Below, in pieces: positions 48,331 to 61,040 of a stretch of DNA of 64,000 bases. The translations under genes and the position numbers were made by a program. Below the pieces are notes generated by a model. That model did not search any database. It had not been told where the DNA came from and was given only the letters and a program-made list of their open reading frames with translations. Positions within the stretch are counted from its first letter, which is position 1; each line of letters opens with the position of its first letter. The stretch comes from Taenia hydatigena (taxonomy: Eukaryota; Platyhelminthes; Cestoda; Cyclophyllidea; Taeniidae): NCBI GenBank assembly GCA_036345935.2, contig JADWOT020000006.1, positions 16,776,519 through 16,840,518 on the forward strand, read 5' to 3'.

Positions 48331-50217
48331 TTTCAATAAAGAACTTTTAGCTGAGGTGTACCCCATTAGGTTAATTTCATTCAGCGTAAGACCGAGATGT
48401 TAGTTAAGGCTGACCTCCCAAATTTTGCAATATAAACTCTTTCGTGTTTGGGTCGACATGTAAAACGAATTTATTTAAGTGCTACTTCCCAACTATCTAC
48501 TACAAAACGATGGAACTACATTCACCCAGTTGATATCCATCTACCGTTAAACTCGAACTAGTAACATGACGCTTTCTCCTTGAACACTTGCTAAGTTTGA
48601 CAACGATTTGATGTATGTAGGCTTTCCTAACTGACACTCCAATAATTTACGTTAAGAAATGACTGATAAAGTATGTACGCATTTAATTTGCATTTTTATG
48701 TTTGGACAAACTTGACTGTAGCGCCTCGACACCTTCCTGAAGCTGCCAGAAACAAGATTTAAATTAATCAAAGTAGTACACAGCCTTCACGCCAATTTTG
48801 GTCATCCTTCTGCGTCGGCCATCGCAACGTATTCAGTACTGTAAGATTAGCATCCACGAATCGACCGCGCCAACTGCGAAGTTACTTAACCGTAATGTCA
48901 TTGATCCTTCTTGGTAAAATCTACTAGATCTGGAGTTTCGTTTAGTTTGAGAATTGAATTAGGGGATGGAGAATATGCTGAGTAACATGTGCATCCGCAG
49001 CTAGCCGTAGGAGCATAGGCCCATTGGCAGCATGATGTAACAAAGGACGGGATCAAACATAGCTCCGTGGGAGTGTGGTTTTGCTTCTATTCCTTCTTGC
49101 CACATTTTTCTCCATCCAGTGCTGCCCAGCCATATCTAAGGTCCGCGCAGCTAGTAGAGGTGGAGGGGGAGGCGGCACGTGATCACTCCATTGACACCTT
49201 CATGCAGACACTGCAGAGGGCTCCGTAACCAACTCTCCCCTAATGACTCACGGCTGGTGTAGATTTATTTTTCAATAGCTTTCTTGCAGAACACGGAATT
49301 GGTGTAGCCATCGTAGTGAAGCATTATTATTATTCCTTCTGGTAGAGGTCTTTTTCGGTTTTCCTGTCCGCAGTTTGTCAACCAGAAGTAGGAAACAGGA
49401 CCAGTGGCCTTGACGATAGAGTTTGCTTTCCACTGCTACTAGTGTAGCGCTCTGAGACTGTTTTGCGAACGAAGGAAAGCATAATAGTTGGGCAGAACAT
49501 GTATTACTGACGCACGGTAGGGCTTAGCGGCTACTCGCATGGCCCGAAGGCAGAGCCCCTAGGTGAGTAGCGACCAAAACAAAAGTTAAACAAACAATTA
49601 GTGCGTTAAAATGCATTACTCACGTACAGAAGGACTGAGAAGCCTTGCTGCCAAGTGGAAGTACAACGTGTGCAGGGTTGAGTGCCCGCGTAATTAAACG
49701 TTAGTTAATGTCATCGTTTGAGCTTATGCACTGCTGTTCTACCCTGTTCGAATAGGCACTTAAATAAGCTTCTTTTCCTAAAAATGGTGCGTTTCGTACT
49801 TTATACAGCATTTTAGAAAAGCATTAATGGTTAAGCCGGTGTTTATTGCCGCCTAGAAGACAATTTTTCACCGCAATCAAAATCTCGCGCTTTAAAGCCT
49901 TGTTTTCCGCGAACTTATTCATTTATGCAATAAATACACATTCATAGTTTTTGGTAGTACCGCAGTCAGGTTACTTATCAATTCCATTGTCAGAATTTGT
50001 TATCAAGTTCTTTAAATTGCCAATATGTGTTGCTGCAACATCCAGAGTAGTAAATTCAACGTATACGCCACTCTACCTCTTCCCTCTTCCTCTTGTTAGA
50101 CTTGTATCAGGTTAGGTTTGTGTGAGTCAACTAATTGCAGCGGTGGCATAGTCGGTTGCGTCCAATACTGCCTGATAATGCCGTTGAGATCACAAGATAT
50201 GTGCAACATGCAAACAC
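48331..50217. other. Intergenic stretch without a supported gene
   Basis: The part from 48.8 to 49.6 kb is more GC-rich and looks like old repeat sequence, but I cannot assign it to a family. A tRNA-A-box-like string at 50144-50155 has no matching acceptor stem. I see nothing else. Confidence 0.5.
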
Positions 50218-50223
50218 TTTAAT
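50218..50223 (-). terminator. Poly(A) signal ATTAAA of the zinc-finger gene
   Basis: ATTAAA, the common variant signal, occurs on the minus strand about 77 bases after the stop codon. No AATAAA lies closer. Confidence 0.45.
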
Positions 50224-50299
50224 AAAAAATCAAGAGAACACTTTCTTAAATACCAAAATATGATTGAAATTCGCTAGTAGAAAAGGACATTTCTGCACT

Positions 50300-50695
50300 T
50301 CAAACGGTAACGCTATCACACTTGGGGCGCTGAATTTGGGTTCGAAGGCTCCTTTTGTTCATCTTGTAAGGGTTTGGAAGACCTGCGTGGACGGTGGAGA
50401 AGTGGCGACCCAGATCCCAACTCCACTTGTAGCAATTACTGCAAATTATGCACGAGTAAGGCCTTGAGTTGGCATGCACCACAATATGCTTCTGCAGCTC
50501 CGTGGGCCACTTGGCGCAGTAACTGCACCACGGACAAACATGGCTCTTGCGTGGACTCTTCTCCATCCTTCCCGTCGCCAGACGATCACACACCTCTGTA
50601 AGCGACTGGGGCTGGCTTTGTGCTGCATTGCCTAATGCTGTCCCTACTGATGGAACTTCATTCTGGATCCGAGGCTGGTCGCAGAAGAGGCGTCG
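50300..50695 (-). CDS. Zinc-finger gene, exon 4 with fingers B and C and the stop codon
   Basis: The acceptor is a run of T followed by AG. Finger B reads CPWCSYCAKWPTELQKH and finger C reads CIICSNCYKWSWDLGRH. Both carry an extra Cys three positions after the second zinc ligand and a Lys-Trp pair in the same place, so they probably arose by duplication. The tail is short and basic and ends SVTV. Confidence 0.9.
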   Translation of the reverse strand, partial: RRLFCDQPRIQNEVPSVGTALGNAAQSQPQSLTEVCDRLATGRMEKSPRKSHVCPWCSYCAKWPTELQKHIVVHANSRPYSCIICSNCYKWSWDLGRHFSTVHAGLPNPYKMNKRSLRTQIQRPKCDSVTV

Positions 50696-51999
50696 CTAAA
50701 AAAAACCTTAATGGTCACCAGTGTCAAACAAAATAATCGGTTTCAGTTTGATAGTTAAGGTATTTGTGTTTAAACGAACCTATTGTAGAATTTTTAAGCT
50801 CTCTAATTGAATACCACATAAGCGAAATAGTGTTAAGCATTGAAAATTAAGTTGGGCACCAGCACATTAGCGATCCTGCAAGGAGGTCGAGTTTTTGAAG
50901 TTCTTCAGTGCAAGACAACAAGATGCTGTGCTACGAAATCATGTAGCACAAGCTATTAAATGGTTAGCGGCGTACAACCAGGAAATCTAATCACTACTGC
51001 TGCGTGGGATCCTCTACAAGGTGGATTCCTGAATTGGTTAAGACATTTTTTTGAAATTATGCAAACACGAAGTTCTCTTTTAAACGGTCCTGTTTAACTG
51101 ATGCAGTGGCTTAGAGCATTTCAATTTCGACAAAGAAATTTTTAACTGAATTAGTTTCATAAAAAAATCATTGAAAATTATGCACGGGATGGAGGTCAAC
51201 GATGTTTGCCACGTGATCGAAGCTTTTTCATTCTATTTGAAAAAATTTTTTATGCCACTTGAATAATTAATAACGGTTGATCATACTAAAAGACCCACAA
51301 AATATACAGCTACCATTTTTCTTGCAAGCGCCTTGTTTGCTCTGTTTTCTTCTACGCGTAAGTAGAGGCGACATTGCTTACACAAGTGGAGGCTTTGTAG
51401 CACCTTCGCTGTCGTTTAAGTAGTGCAGCAGTCCATTCTCGCTCAAGTAAGTCCTGGTGCTTTTGCATGTAGTGATGGTTCAAATCACTCATTTTGCTGA
51501 ACGGTCTGAAACAGGCAGCACACACAGACAATCCTTTCCATCCTGCTCGTCGTCGTGCCAGCGGAAGCATTGTGTACAGATTTTCTTTAGCTTTCAAGGG
51601 GACCACAGACGCTTCACAATCTAGAGATGCACGGGGCACTGTCCACGTCTCAGAAGGTAGTGCATTTGCTCTGTTTGATGACCGGGGGCTTACACTAGAG
51701 AATTGGGTTTTCGTGGCATTCTGGAGACCCTACCTTACAAAGGCTGATTTTGGTCTCTGGTCTCGGATGCATAGATTTACAGGGACGTCAGATGGCTGCT
51801 TGTCAGGCAGTGTGTTAAAAATGTCTCGGGAACTCTACAACATATAGCATCTAATGGTTAAAAAGACTACCTTACTTACACCACTGAGACATTCGCGCAT
51901 CACGTCAGGTGGGGGAACGGGGAGACGGAAGCTGAGAGGGAGCCTTGCCAAGAGGCTGGCGTAGCTGTCAGTAATACCGAGGGATTGGCTAAAATCCAT
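50300..51999 (-). CDS. C2H2 zinc-finger protein, complete four-exon gene (309 aa)
   Basis: Exons: 51999-51880, 51834-51734, 51694-51382 and 50695-50300 (stop included), totalling 930 nt, exactly 310 codons. Introns 1 and 2 are 45 and 39 nt; intron 3 is 686 nt. All introns start GT and end AG, and phases agree. The protein starts MDFSQSLGITDSYASLLARL. Finger A is C132-x2-C135-x12-H148-x4-H153; finger B is C232-x2-C235-x12-H248-x3-H252; finger C is C260-x2-C263-x12-H276-x4-H281. B and C are joined by a seven-residue linker ending RPYS, like the classic TGEKPY linker, so B and C probably act as a pair on DNA or RNA. A stands alone. The regions between are polar and presumably disordered. The ATG is the first after an in-frame stop. 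I do not recognise an orthologue. Nuclear location is expected from the class. Confidence 0.85.
50696..51381. other. Zinc-finger gene intron 3
   Basis: This is a 686-nt AT-rich intron. I see nothing else in it. Confidence 0.8.
51382..51694 (-). CDS. Zinc-finger gene, exon 3 with finger A
   Basis: The acceptor is ATTCTCTAG after a 39-nt intron and the donor ACTTGT|GTAAGC is in phase 0. The finger reads CAACFRPFSKMSDLNHHYMQ then KH, with the usual hydrophobic positions (Phe and Leu) in place. A basic stretch follows (LLKRQRRCYK). Confidence 0.85.
51734..51834 (-). CDS. Zinc-finger gene, exon 2
   Basis: The acceptor is TTGTAG and the donor AAG|GTAGGG, leaving two bases. It reads SSRDIFNTLPDKQPSDVPVN and ends RPKSAFV. 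The donor two codons earlier (TTT|GTAAGG) is also possible but breaks the phase of exon 3. Confidence 0.7.
51880..51999 (-). CDS. Zinc-finger gene, exon 1
   Basis: Forty codons from the ATG to the donor GGT|GTAAGT. The sequence is hydrophobic and proline-containing (LPLSFRLPVPPPDVM), with no finger. A 45-nt intron follows. Confidence 0.8.
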
Positions 52000-52032
52000 A
52001 CTTTACAATGTCACAGAAAATACTCACCTCCC

Positions 52033-52041
52033 TTTTATATA
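52033..52041 (-). promoter_or_regulatory. TATA box of the zinc-finger gene
   Basis: The minus strand reads CTATATAAAAGG, a textbook TATA box, 34-42 bases upstream of the ATG. Transcription would start within about ten bases of the start codon, giving a very short leader. A sequence matching a 5' splice donor (GGGAG|GTGAGT) lies between the two. The 5' end could therefore be more complex, for example with an upstream leader exon. Confidence 0.5.
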
Positions 52042-52330
52042 GAGTGCTCTGATTAGGAGGTGCTGCTAGGTGTGCGTGGCGGTGAGCGCCAAGCCAATGA
52101 TTCGCCATCGACACTGTGCCTCAGGGTGGGTGAGGGGGGGAGAGGAGGGGGCGATCAGGCTGAGGTCTGCTCGCACGCCATGAAACCCACCAATGGAGGG
52201 ACGTCGCACCAGCACGAACACAAATCACACTCGGGTGGATGGGTGGCCCTCGTCAGTTGCCTTGGCGATACAATTAGCATTTTTAAGACGTTCGCTCATG
52301 AGTCTGTGCGTGCGCCATGGTGGTGAACGC
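52042..52330 (-). promoter_or_regulatory. GC-rich upstream region of the zinc-finger gene
   Basis: This CG-richer stretch has CCAAT pentamers on the plus strand at 52094-52098 and 52190-52194, which is the inverted orientation for this minus-strand gene. The plus-strand 88-codon frame across it is best explained by base composition. Confidence 0.4.
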
Positions 52331-55261
52331 GTACTAATAAATACTTTCCTCCGATGAGTTTTAATGACACCTCATTGTCAGCAGAGGCGGTCTGATGAAA
52401 AGAAAGGCGAATTGTATTAATTTGCATAGGGTTCGCAAGGCCACAAAAAAATTATTCATTTGATGAGTCAAAATTAATTTGTGTGAAATCCCTCACGGTG
52501 CCGAATCGTAATTCATATTAAAATAGGCTTATTTTTGAGATCTTCCCCAACAGGTCATTATGGGGTTGTGCACCATTGTGCACTCTAAGGCCTTAGAGAG
52601 GGTTAAACAAAACACCAACAATTTTATGCAGCATCACAATGCAGCAAGATTGTCTGCAAACTTCTGTGCTACTTCAATGATTATCGTAAAAATCCATTGA
52701 AGTGATTTTGAGGCTGCAATTCAGTAATCGCTTAGGACTATTGCTAAGGCTAAGTTGCCTACATACAATTTGACCTCGAATTTTGGAACTGCAATCCTAA
52801 TAAAAGGGTTACTACGGCCAATATTGGCTTGCCAAGTTTCAAAGACAGCAACTTATTCGGTTCAAGATTGAGTGAGTATATCTTGCACAATCTAATCAAG
52901 TTTCATTCGCAGGCAAACCCAGTGACAAACACACTAAACTTCCTGGACAGATGGGTGTCTCTAGTTGAAGACGCACTAAAGAACATTTTTGGTGAAATTG
53001 AACTCTTTCAACTAGTACGAATGGTATCAAATAATTGGTGGTGGATAAAGTCCTCTCACAAACCTTCGAAATGCCAATTGAAGATGGCGCAAGACTAGGA
53101 ATCTTTAAAATAAGAATAATATTCGAGTATTTTAGCTTCTCTCCCATAATAACTATGTGAAAAATCTTATTTAAGGCTTGAGTGGTTACGGCCTCAGGGG
53201 CTTACCTACCTCCATGGTCAAGAAAAATGGGTTTTATTCAACGTTTTGCTGCTCTAAGCAAAACATTCAATTGCCTTCGGACAAAGGAAAGTCAACTTTT
53301 ATTCTACTGTCTTAAACTTAGCTAATCTGTTTGTTCCATAAATATTGAGATAAGTAGGCGATAAATGAGTAACTGGTAAGCAAAGATTTAAAAGAATCTC
53401 GTCATTTCTCACCATCTTTATTCCATCTAGGCACACAAAATGAGTGATTCAAATTAGCTGTCCTGTTAGAAAAACCCAGGAGGGTTTGATCTCTGCCGCT
53501 GTTTAAAAGGCAAACAATTCCGGATGTTAAATTGCCTTTTTCTTGGATGACCATGTGATGACATTTTTGCCTTGTCTGCTAATTAAAATGCATTAAGTTG
53601 GAATGACGGTGCACTTTACTGGCTCCGAACGCGAACGTACTTTAGTTGTGCAAGAGTATCTGTGCCTGAATGTGTGTCTGTCAACCTAAACATCCGTAAG
53701 TAGTTACCCTTATCGGCTCAGATCTGATTTCCCGTATTTTGCCAACACTCCTATTCCTGATCAATCACGTCCTCACACAACAAGGGCTCCAATAAGCTTG
53801 ACATCAATAAAGCAACAGACCTTTCAATACGATGCTAACCCACAGAGATGTCATTGTTCAGCCATATGACTGATCGGTCTAGGTGGGACGTGTGGTGTCC
53901 ACATTGACACAAGATATTGACCACAAAATCATCAGTTACCAGGGTTTTTGGGCGAAAAACGCAATCGCTGAATCGATATGTACACCTCCGCTGGTTCATG
54001 AGGTGTCTATCGCAAATATTACTTCAGCAATATGATGCAAGAACATAAAACTGCGTGTTTTGGAAGCAAGTTGTACTTGTGAGTAGGACAGACGAATGTG
54101 GTCACTTAAAAAGCCTACCAACCGCCTTGAGTGAGATCACAAGATTTGGAGAGAAAATTGAAGTCAGACCTACACCAAATGTCTACCAGTCAAATACGCC
54201 ACTGTTGAATAAGGTAAGGGAGAAGGGGTTGATGGGATGTGCCAGGCAACGCCAAAATAGATTTGATTACCCAATTAATTCATAAAAGTTTATCATTTTT
54301 GATGTGTGCGAATAATCATGTCAACGTCTGGAGCGGTCACGAGGCGCTGAAGTTGCCCTTAAGCATACCGACCCAAGCCAACCTTGAATGGTGACCGGGG
54401 CTTTGCATTGGATGAGCAAATGCCAGCAGATGCAGTTTTAAACAGAATACAGCTACCGGATCACATTGACATTTTTTTGAAAAAGAGGAACATTTAAATC
54501 CGTATAGCACCGAACAAGTTCGTATGCGGCGCATCATTTCTTCTCATGGTGAAGGGGAAGCTGACGAGGATGACAAGAATGCTGTTTTATGCAACTACAT
54601 ATCAAAGTGTTATAAATAGTAATTTTATAGGAGGGCCTATCAGAATGTAGTGAGGATGCGCCTGTTTTAATAAATATTATGATTGTATAATTTTTCATTC
54701 AGAACTAATATTCCACGTTCATAACATAGTAGTCACGGATTTTTCCCCATATCAGCAGAAGAGGCCACTATTTACATTATTGGCCTTAAAGATAATTTAA
54801 AATAATTTATGGGTTTTGTATGCAAACTACGAGGGATCATGAAAGTGGAACATAATACGCGATTTTTCGAGGCACGCCAAGAAAATCTTTGTGTAATTCC
54901 ATTAAGAAGGTATCTCGCATCGCTCAATTAGTTCACTTGCTTATTTGGGTTTCGTGTACAAAGCCGGATAATTTGATTTTTAAGCTAGAATATGGAATAA
55001 GTATATGCAAGTCACTTGGTATCCGTAGGGAAAGAAAAGCAACCAAGGAGTAGAGTAATTCATGGTTCCACCCACTACCCATGTTGAATCGACCACACGC
55101 ACACATCCAAGAATGGAAGTATTCGCGCAAACATCAAATGTAGTTATTGTGTCATGAAGATCCTCAGACGTCTCCTCACGGTGGCCATTATCAACCGCGA
55201 TCTTCTACATCAAGTCGCTAATGAACATTTCCTGCGATAATGCATTAATTGCGTTTAAGAC

Positions 55262-55431
55262 TCTCGGTTTCAGTGGCGGTCCGCTTAGGGGCTCCGACAA
55301 TGCTCTCCGATGGGCGGCCACGCATTTGGATCATGCCTTCAGCTCCCCAGCCCTTTTCTACGTCGACAGTACTTATTCTGCTCGATTATTATACCTTTCT
55401 TCGGCTTTAGAGAAGTTGCAGGGCGCAACAC
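55262..55431 (+). repeat. Solo terminal unit of the TRIM-like family
   Basis: It contains CTTAGGGGCTCCGACAATG and GGGCGGCCACGC, and ends CTTTAGAGAAGTTGCAGGGC then GCAACA. It is diverged but keeps the order of blocks. Confidence 0.55.
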
Positions 55432-58400
55432 TACTTCCCACATTCGCCAATCCACTCAAAAACCGTATTCAAGTGGACAAATTTAGGCACATGTCACGGA
55501 AGCAGGTAGCTTGGTAATACGTTGTTTCTTCTGTTTATGAACTTGCTGATTTTAATTTTTCAACAGGCATGCATGTACAAACTTGATTCACTACAATTAA
55601 ATTGCGATTTGAACAAATACAATTTCCTATTTAAAGTAGTACTTCCACTTCCTCGATTGCTGAAGATTCATGTAATCTTCGATTACATAGATTGGATGAG
55701 TAAAGCTAAAACCGATGATAAGTAGGAAGGTTAGTCACAATGAAAAAGAAGGCAAATGAAGTGTCATTCGTGACTGATAAGTAGTTAATTTATCTAAAGC
55801 CTTTAAAATGTGTAACAATTCAATCTACTGCATTTGGAAGATAATTTCTTTGGCATAGTTAGCTTATTGCCGTTACCTTGACGGCTGCCTGTGAGACAAC
55901 TCTTAGCGTTGTGACACTTAGGAGCCCATGAGCAAGAGTTCCCGCTTTAAGCGGCCACGCAGGTCGCTTGGACAAATGCTCATTCGATGCCTAATTGCCG
56001 TTCCTCTCTAGGTGGGCTTGTGTCTGCACGTGAAACAGACTATTTGCTGCATGGTGATCAGCCTACCTCTTCCGGGTTTCCATCACTTCAGCTGTAAGAC
56101 AACTAAAGCCACTCACAACAACACGTAGACCTTCAGCCAGCAGAAGTGGGTGTTTACACAAAGTCAAAGTTTTTTTGATGCGCCGACAACGATACCTGTT
56201 AAAGGAAAGTGGGAGTTTGTTGCTGGTCGAATTTGCACCATAAGATAAATATGATCAAATGCTCAACAATAATGTTTCACTAATGAGTTTACTTCCTATA
56301 TTAATGGGTCCTCAAATGTGGATATAATTTGCAATCTGCACAGCATTCCATCAACGTATGAAGCATAAAACTCCAATTTTGTCTTAGGGACAAATTAGTC
56401 TTAAGTTAGCAATGAAGACAAGGTTTTCAACTATTTCGCCTAATGGTATTTGTGATTTGTAAGCGGTTCATTTACCCTTGTACAGAGTGGTGAGACGGGT
56501 TTCCTTTTGGAGACATCCGCCATTCCATTTCTCTGTGGACTTTATTTCAGCCAAGCCTTATTTAGCATTGCATTTAGATAGGCAATGTTATCCCGAGTGA
56601 TGCCCTTTGACTACTGCCACTAGGCAGCTGTCACTCATAGTACAAGTCATGCTTAAGTGAGGGTTGCGGATAATTTCAATATCGCGTTAACTTAACCGGC
56701 GTATGTAACGCTTTTCAACACGTATAGTTAAATTGCATGCGCAAAAGCGTGCGTAATTGTGTGGTAGATTAACGGTTTGAAAGTTATGAAAGTTAATTGC
56801 AAGCCTCACATCTTATCTGATACACCCTTTGCATCCGATGCGCAATCGTGAGTTTGCAAAATGACAGATGTGTCTGGATTTGTTTAATTGATTGCTGCTA
56901 TTGCCTCACAAGTATTCACTGGTGAGATTCCACAATGGCAATCAATCTCCAAAATCCTCCCTCTTTAATGAGAGAGTCATTCATTCACAGCAAATTGCTT
57001 GACGTTGACGGCAATCTTCAAAGGCGCTCCGAGAGGAATCAAATTGCTGATGTGTGCAGGCGCTAATTGCATTTGTAAAAGACGAGACTTGAGCACCTCC
57101 TATCTGTGGATGAGTGCGATGCAGACCTGAACCGCGATCATTTGATATCTCATGGTATTGTGCTCCCCACAAATGGAAGAAGCCAGCATTTACAGCAAGC
57201 GGAAAAATGACCGGACGCAAGTAAGCGTGTCGTCCAAAAGGAGACCTGTAACACAAAAGCATTTTATTACTCTTTATGCCGCTTGTAAGTCTTCTTGTGC
57301 TCATGCTGATTTGTGTTATCAATGCCTTCAAACTCGCAGGCGCATTCAGGGTGGTCAAGGTGTGGAATTGGGCTTTGTGTAATGTGAATGCGCCAACGAA
57401 CGTTTTCATGCTCTCAAACAGAACTCACCGAGAACAAAGGCACTTTAGGTCTCAGAGCTGTTTGTCTAACGATTAAACCTCGAACCTTGTTCTCCTCAAT
57501 CACATTAGGTGCTCACGCTAAAGAGCGCACAGCTATGTTAGAGCCAGGTCCAACGAACCTGGCTGTCTGAGAAGCTAACGTGCTTGTTGTGTCAACAATT
57601 ATGAGCAATATTTGAGGATCCAGTGCGTAATGAAGAGGCTAAAAGCCTCCGAATTATGCAATCATAACGATTGTCATTTTTTTCACAAGCGCTTTTTTAT
57701 TTTATCCCATTAACCACTTTGTTATTTGCACTTAATGCGAAGACCCCAACACAGTAAGGCTCGTTTTAAGTATTAAAAAAAGGAAGGTTTACAAAAATTC
57801 AATGCCTTTAATCGAGAGAAATTCCGAGAAAAAGTCACGCGTTCTACTCACATGTCTCAATGAGCTGAACAAATTGTCCCAAGGCTCCTACTATTCCGTC
57901 ACCGAATGCAGACTTCTTGACTTCATCGGCTGGATGGGGTGGATGAGAAGGAGTGGCGAATTCTCGATGCAATGCTTTGCAAATGACATGCTTTAAGCGT
58001 GTGTATCGGAGTTTACAACTTTCTACTCATTAAAATTCAAATAAGCATCCGGTAAATTGCAGCACCGAAAGGCCGCAACCTGTTTTCCATTTTGTGCTCA
58101 CATCTTTCTTGAAAACACGTTTTGCATTTTAATGACTTAACAGCATCAGTCTGAAAATAATTGAAGTGAATGAGGTAATTCCTGATGGCGGACAAATTTA
58201 CGAATCAATTTTCTGCCTCATTAAGTCTTCAGCCAGACAAAGCGCCAGGAAAAGTGTTTTGGATACGCTCCAAGACCGAATTTCACATCGCTAGCTTTGA
58301 AGTGCGTTTTGTCACCAGGTCTCTTTGTTCAAAGTCCCATGATGCTTATTGAAGAGAACATTTTCAACTTGCGAAGTCAATCTCGTGTGATTGAAATCAA

Positions 58401-59076
58401 TGAGTGTTGTGCTGCTTAAATGAGCCCACAAAATCACCCTCCACCATTGTGGATTTCGCACAATGCATAAGACAATATCCCTTCAAGAAAACAAATTTTG
58501 ATATCGTTTCCAAGCATATTTACGACTCAGTGTTATAGATCAACTAAGCAAAGTATTAGGTAGCGTTTGAGTCTTTTTGTGTAATAATCCTCTTCATTGG
58601 TCGGTGAAAATAAAGGGATTTGGATTAGATCTTGTAGTTGTCAAAAGCACCACTATTGTGAGGCTTTCACGTCTGATCGAACCCATGACTTCACTCTTGA
58701 GAGATATTTCATGCCATTACATTCAGCCTCCATAAAGGCGCTTTAGTGTTGGACCAGTGGACACATTTTGAGGCATCAATGAGCAAATGTTACACGATGC
58801 TTGTGCTTAGCTGTGCTTGACTTCACAAAAAATATCTGCAAAACAAGAAGTTGTAAAGGTTTCACTTGTGAATTTAAGGACGGTCAGGCTGTGTTCCAGA
58901 CCGCCAAATTACCAGTCAGTTATGGCGATCGGTTTGGTGCAAGGTCGATGGATTATGCTCCTCTTTTCATGCCGATCAAAATCTCTTTTGCATTATCAAA
59001 TATTTACACATCAAAATTAATCTATTTCTAGGTGGTTAAAGCCAAGCCGCAACTTCGTTTACATCACTTGGTAGCA

Positions 59077-59205
59077 ATCTGAGACTCCCCTGAGGATAAG
59101 GGAATGCACACTACTCGACGAACACAAAGGCTTTTGGAATGGCTCGGAGGCTGGCCCGCTTTGCGAAGGTACAATGCTGGCGATCCAGAGTGGCCACTTT
59201 GCCAA
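59077..59205 (-). repeat. Solo terminal unit of the TRIM-like family (inverted)
   Basis: On the minus strand it reads GTACCTTCGCAAAGCGGGCC, then AGCCTCCGAGCC, and ends CCTCAGGGGAGTCTCAGATTG. Landmarks are in family order. Confidence 0.55.
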
Positions 59206-60899
59206 TACGGAGAGTTAATCAAACAGTCAACATGTGACAACCTTCCGAGGAATGTCCAGTAACTCTTGGTATTTAGAGAAAATCTTCTGTCGAAGACACG
59301 TAAGCCAAGTTTTTTTTTCATTAAATTACTGCAATTCTCTCTATCAGTGCCGAATAGCAATGACGATTTCGTCCTTGTCCTCTCTTCACAGACCTGAATG
59401 AATCCGTTTTCGGCTAAAGCTTTAACAAATTTAAGAACTTTCTTAAGTAAATATTTCAAAAAAGCGCTTCCCTCTTCAGCCGAGTGCGTTTACACTGTTT
59501 TCGCAAAACAGTGGTTGCGTAACAGCTTGATGAAGGCGACTCATCAGTTCTATTTTCCCCCCGTTTGGTAGAACTTACAGAGTGTTACAAATTTATTCCA
59601 CTTTTTTCTAGCTTGCGGAGGTGGGATCCCTCCATGAAATCGACTTTATAGCTTCCCTGTGTACGATATAACATTCAATCTTTGTGTTCCGCCGAAAATC
59701 CCAAGAACTACTTGATTTTTTGGGCGGCTGCATCTGTGGGGACTTGAAATGTGCAAATCCAAGGATATGTGGGAGGTGCCTCTCAAAGTTGTGTATCTAG
59801 ATTACTGTGTGTGATTGTGCAATTAAAATCATGAGTGGAAACCAGCAAATTCCAAACCACGTAGTGACTGGACATAATTAATCATATACATTTGAGCATT
59901 TCGCGATTTTACGCCTTAGTGACAAAGATTGGATCATCCGAGGAAACAAGTAAGGCGAGTCACAAAAAAGTGCTCTTAAGGAAGGCGGCTTTGGGAGATT
60001 AAGGGATAACGACGCGGACAGGAGTAGTAAATACGGAATGTGAAGTCCAAGGAGCTACTCTGAACTAGGTCTTTTATTAAGTGACCCTACGTTTAGGCAG
60101 ATATTCCAGCAAATAGCAAATGGCAGAGAAAAAGCGTCCATTGTAGAACATTGCTTACCTTTTAGCAATTAGAAGCCAACGGTTCTTCTCTTTCTGATAT
60201 AAGTTTTAAAGAGAACAAATTACAACTGCAATAGAATTGACGAATTGTATCATTTACGTTGGAGTGAAGTGCATTTCTGCCTAATGGGTTCCCTTTGGCT
60301 CATTAAGTCATAAGTGATGAACAATTATGAGAATGGCTTCAAGAAAGGTAAGACACAGCTCCTTAAGGAAGAAAGTTAAAAATCTATTTAATAATGATGG
60401 TAAATGAGCCTCCGAAGCTTGTAGCTTCGCTAGAGGGAATGATTCTCTGACTACACTCCAGCTCTTCATCCCTTCTACGCATTGATTAGAAATCATTCTT
60501 AACGATATTACGAACTGTTATAATTTTTGAGATTTGGGCAATAAATATCATTTCAGAAGTCGAGAAATCCGTGTACAACAGTCCATTGCCAAAATTCTCG
60601 CATAAACCGTAATACCTGTCCCATTTTTGATAGCTAAAACTTCGTGAATTCAAGGTGGGATAATTTAAAAGCTAGAGCTAGTGCAATAGTCTAATATTTT
60701 GCCTGACCGCGTGCCTCTGTTAAGCAGTAAGGCATTAGAGTCGTGCCATTAGGCAACAAACTCCTCTGTAAGTTAATACTATGCGCTCTTTTGCAAGTTC
60801 TGGCTTTTATGATACAAGATAAGACTCAGGCTGCTATTTTGTACAGTAATTTAATTGTTTGCTTAAGACCACGTTTGGAATACATGGACAATTAAGGCG

Positions 60900-61040
60900 C
60901 GGTCATTACACTTCTGCTAAACGGCATGGCCACCGGATTATGTTGGCAGACCCATTGACCTATCTGTACTTTAGCAGTGCACTTTCTGTCCTAGTAATAT
61001 GACTTTCTTCGACTTCAGACAAGGCTTGAGTGGCTACGTT
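60900..61040 (+). repeat. Probable diverged terminal unit of the TRIM-like family
   Basis: Only the 3' part is convincing: ATGACTTTCTTCGACTTCAG, then ACAAGGCTTGAGTGGCTACG. The rest is too diverged to align by eye. Confidence 0.35.

Larger units (their letters stand above)
52331..60899. other. Gene-poor intergenic stretch
   Basis: In about 8.5 kb I find two solo retroelement units (55262-55431 and 59077-59205) and otherwise only short ORFs without recognisable motifs or splice-site support. The 142-codon minus-strand frame at 56981-57409 overlaps plus-strand frames and shows no domain. Confidence 0.6.

Noticed and set aside
50137..50205. tRNA-like string with a perfect A-box (TGGCATAGTCGG)
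   Set aside because: The B-box matches only about half the consensus and the expected acceptor stem partner is absent. At most it is a tRNA-derived remnant.
52060..52326. 88-codon plus-strand frame upstream of the zinc-finger gene
   Set aside because: It is GC-rich and compositionally biased, overlaps a promoter-like region, and has no motif or splice support.
56981..57409. 142-codon minus-strand frame
   Set aside because: There is no recognisable domain, frames are open on the opposite strand too, and there are no convincing acceptor and donor sites.
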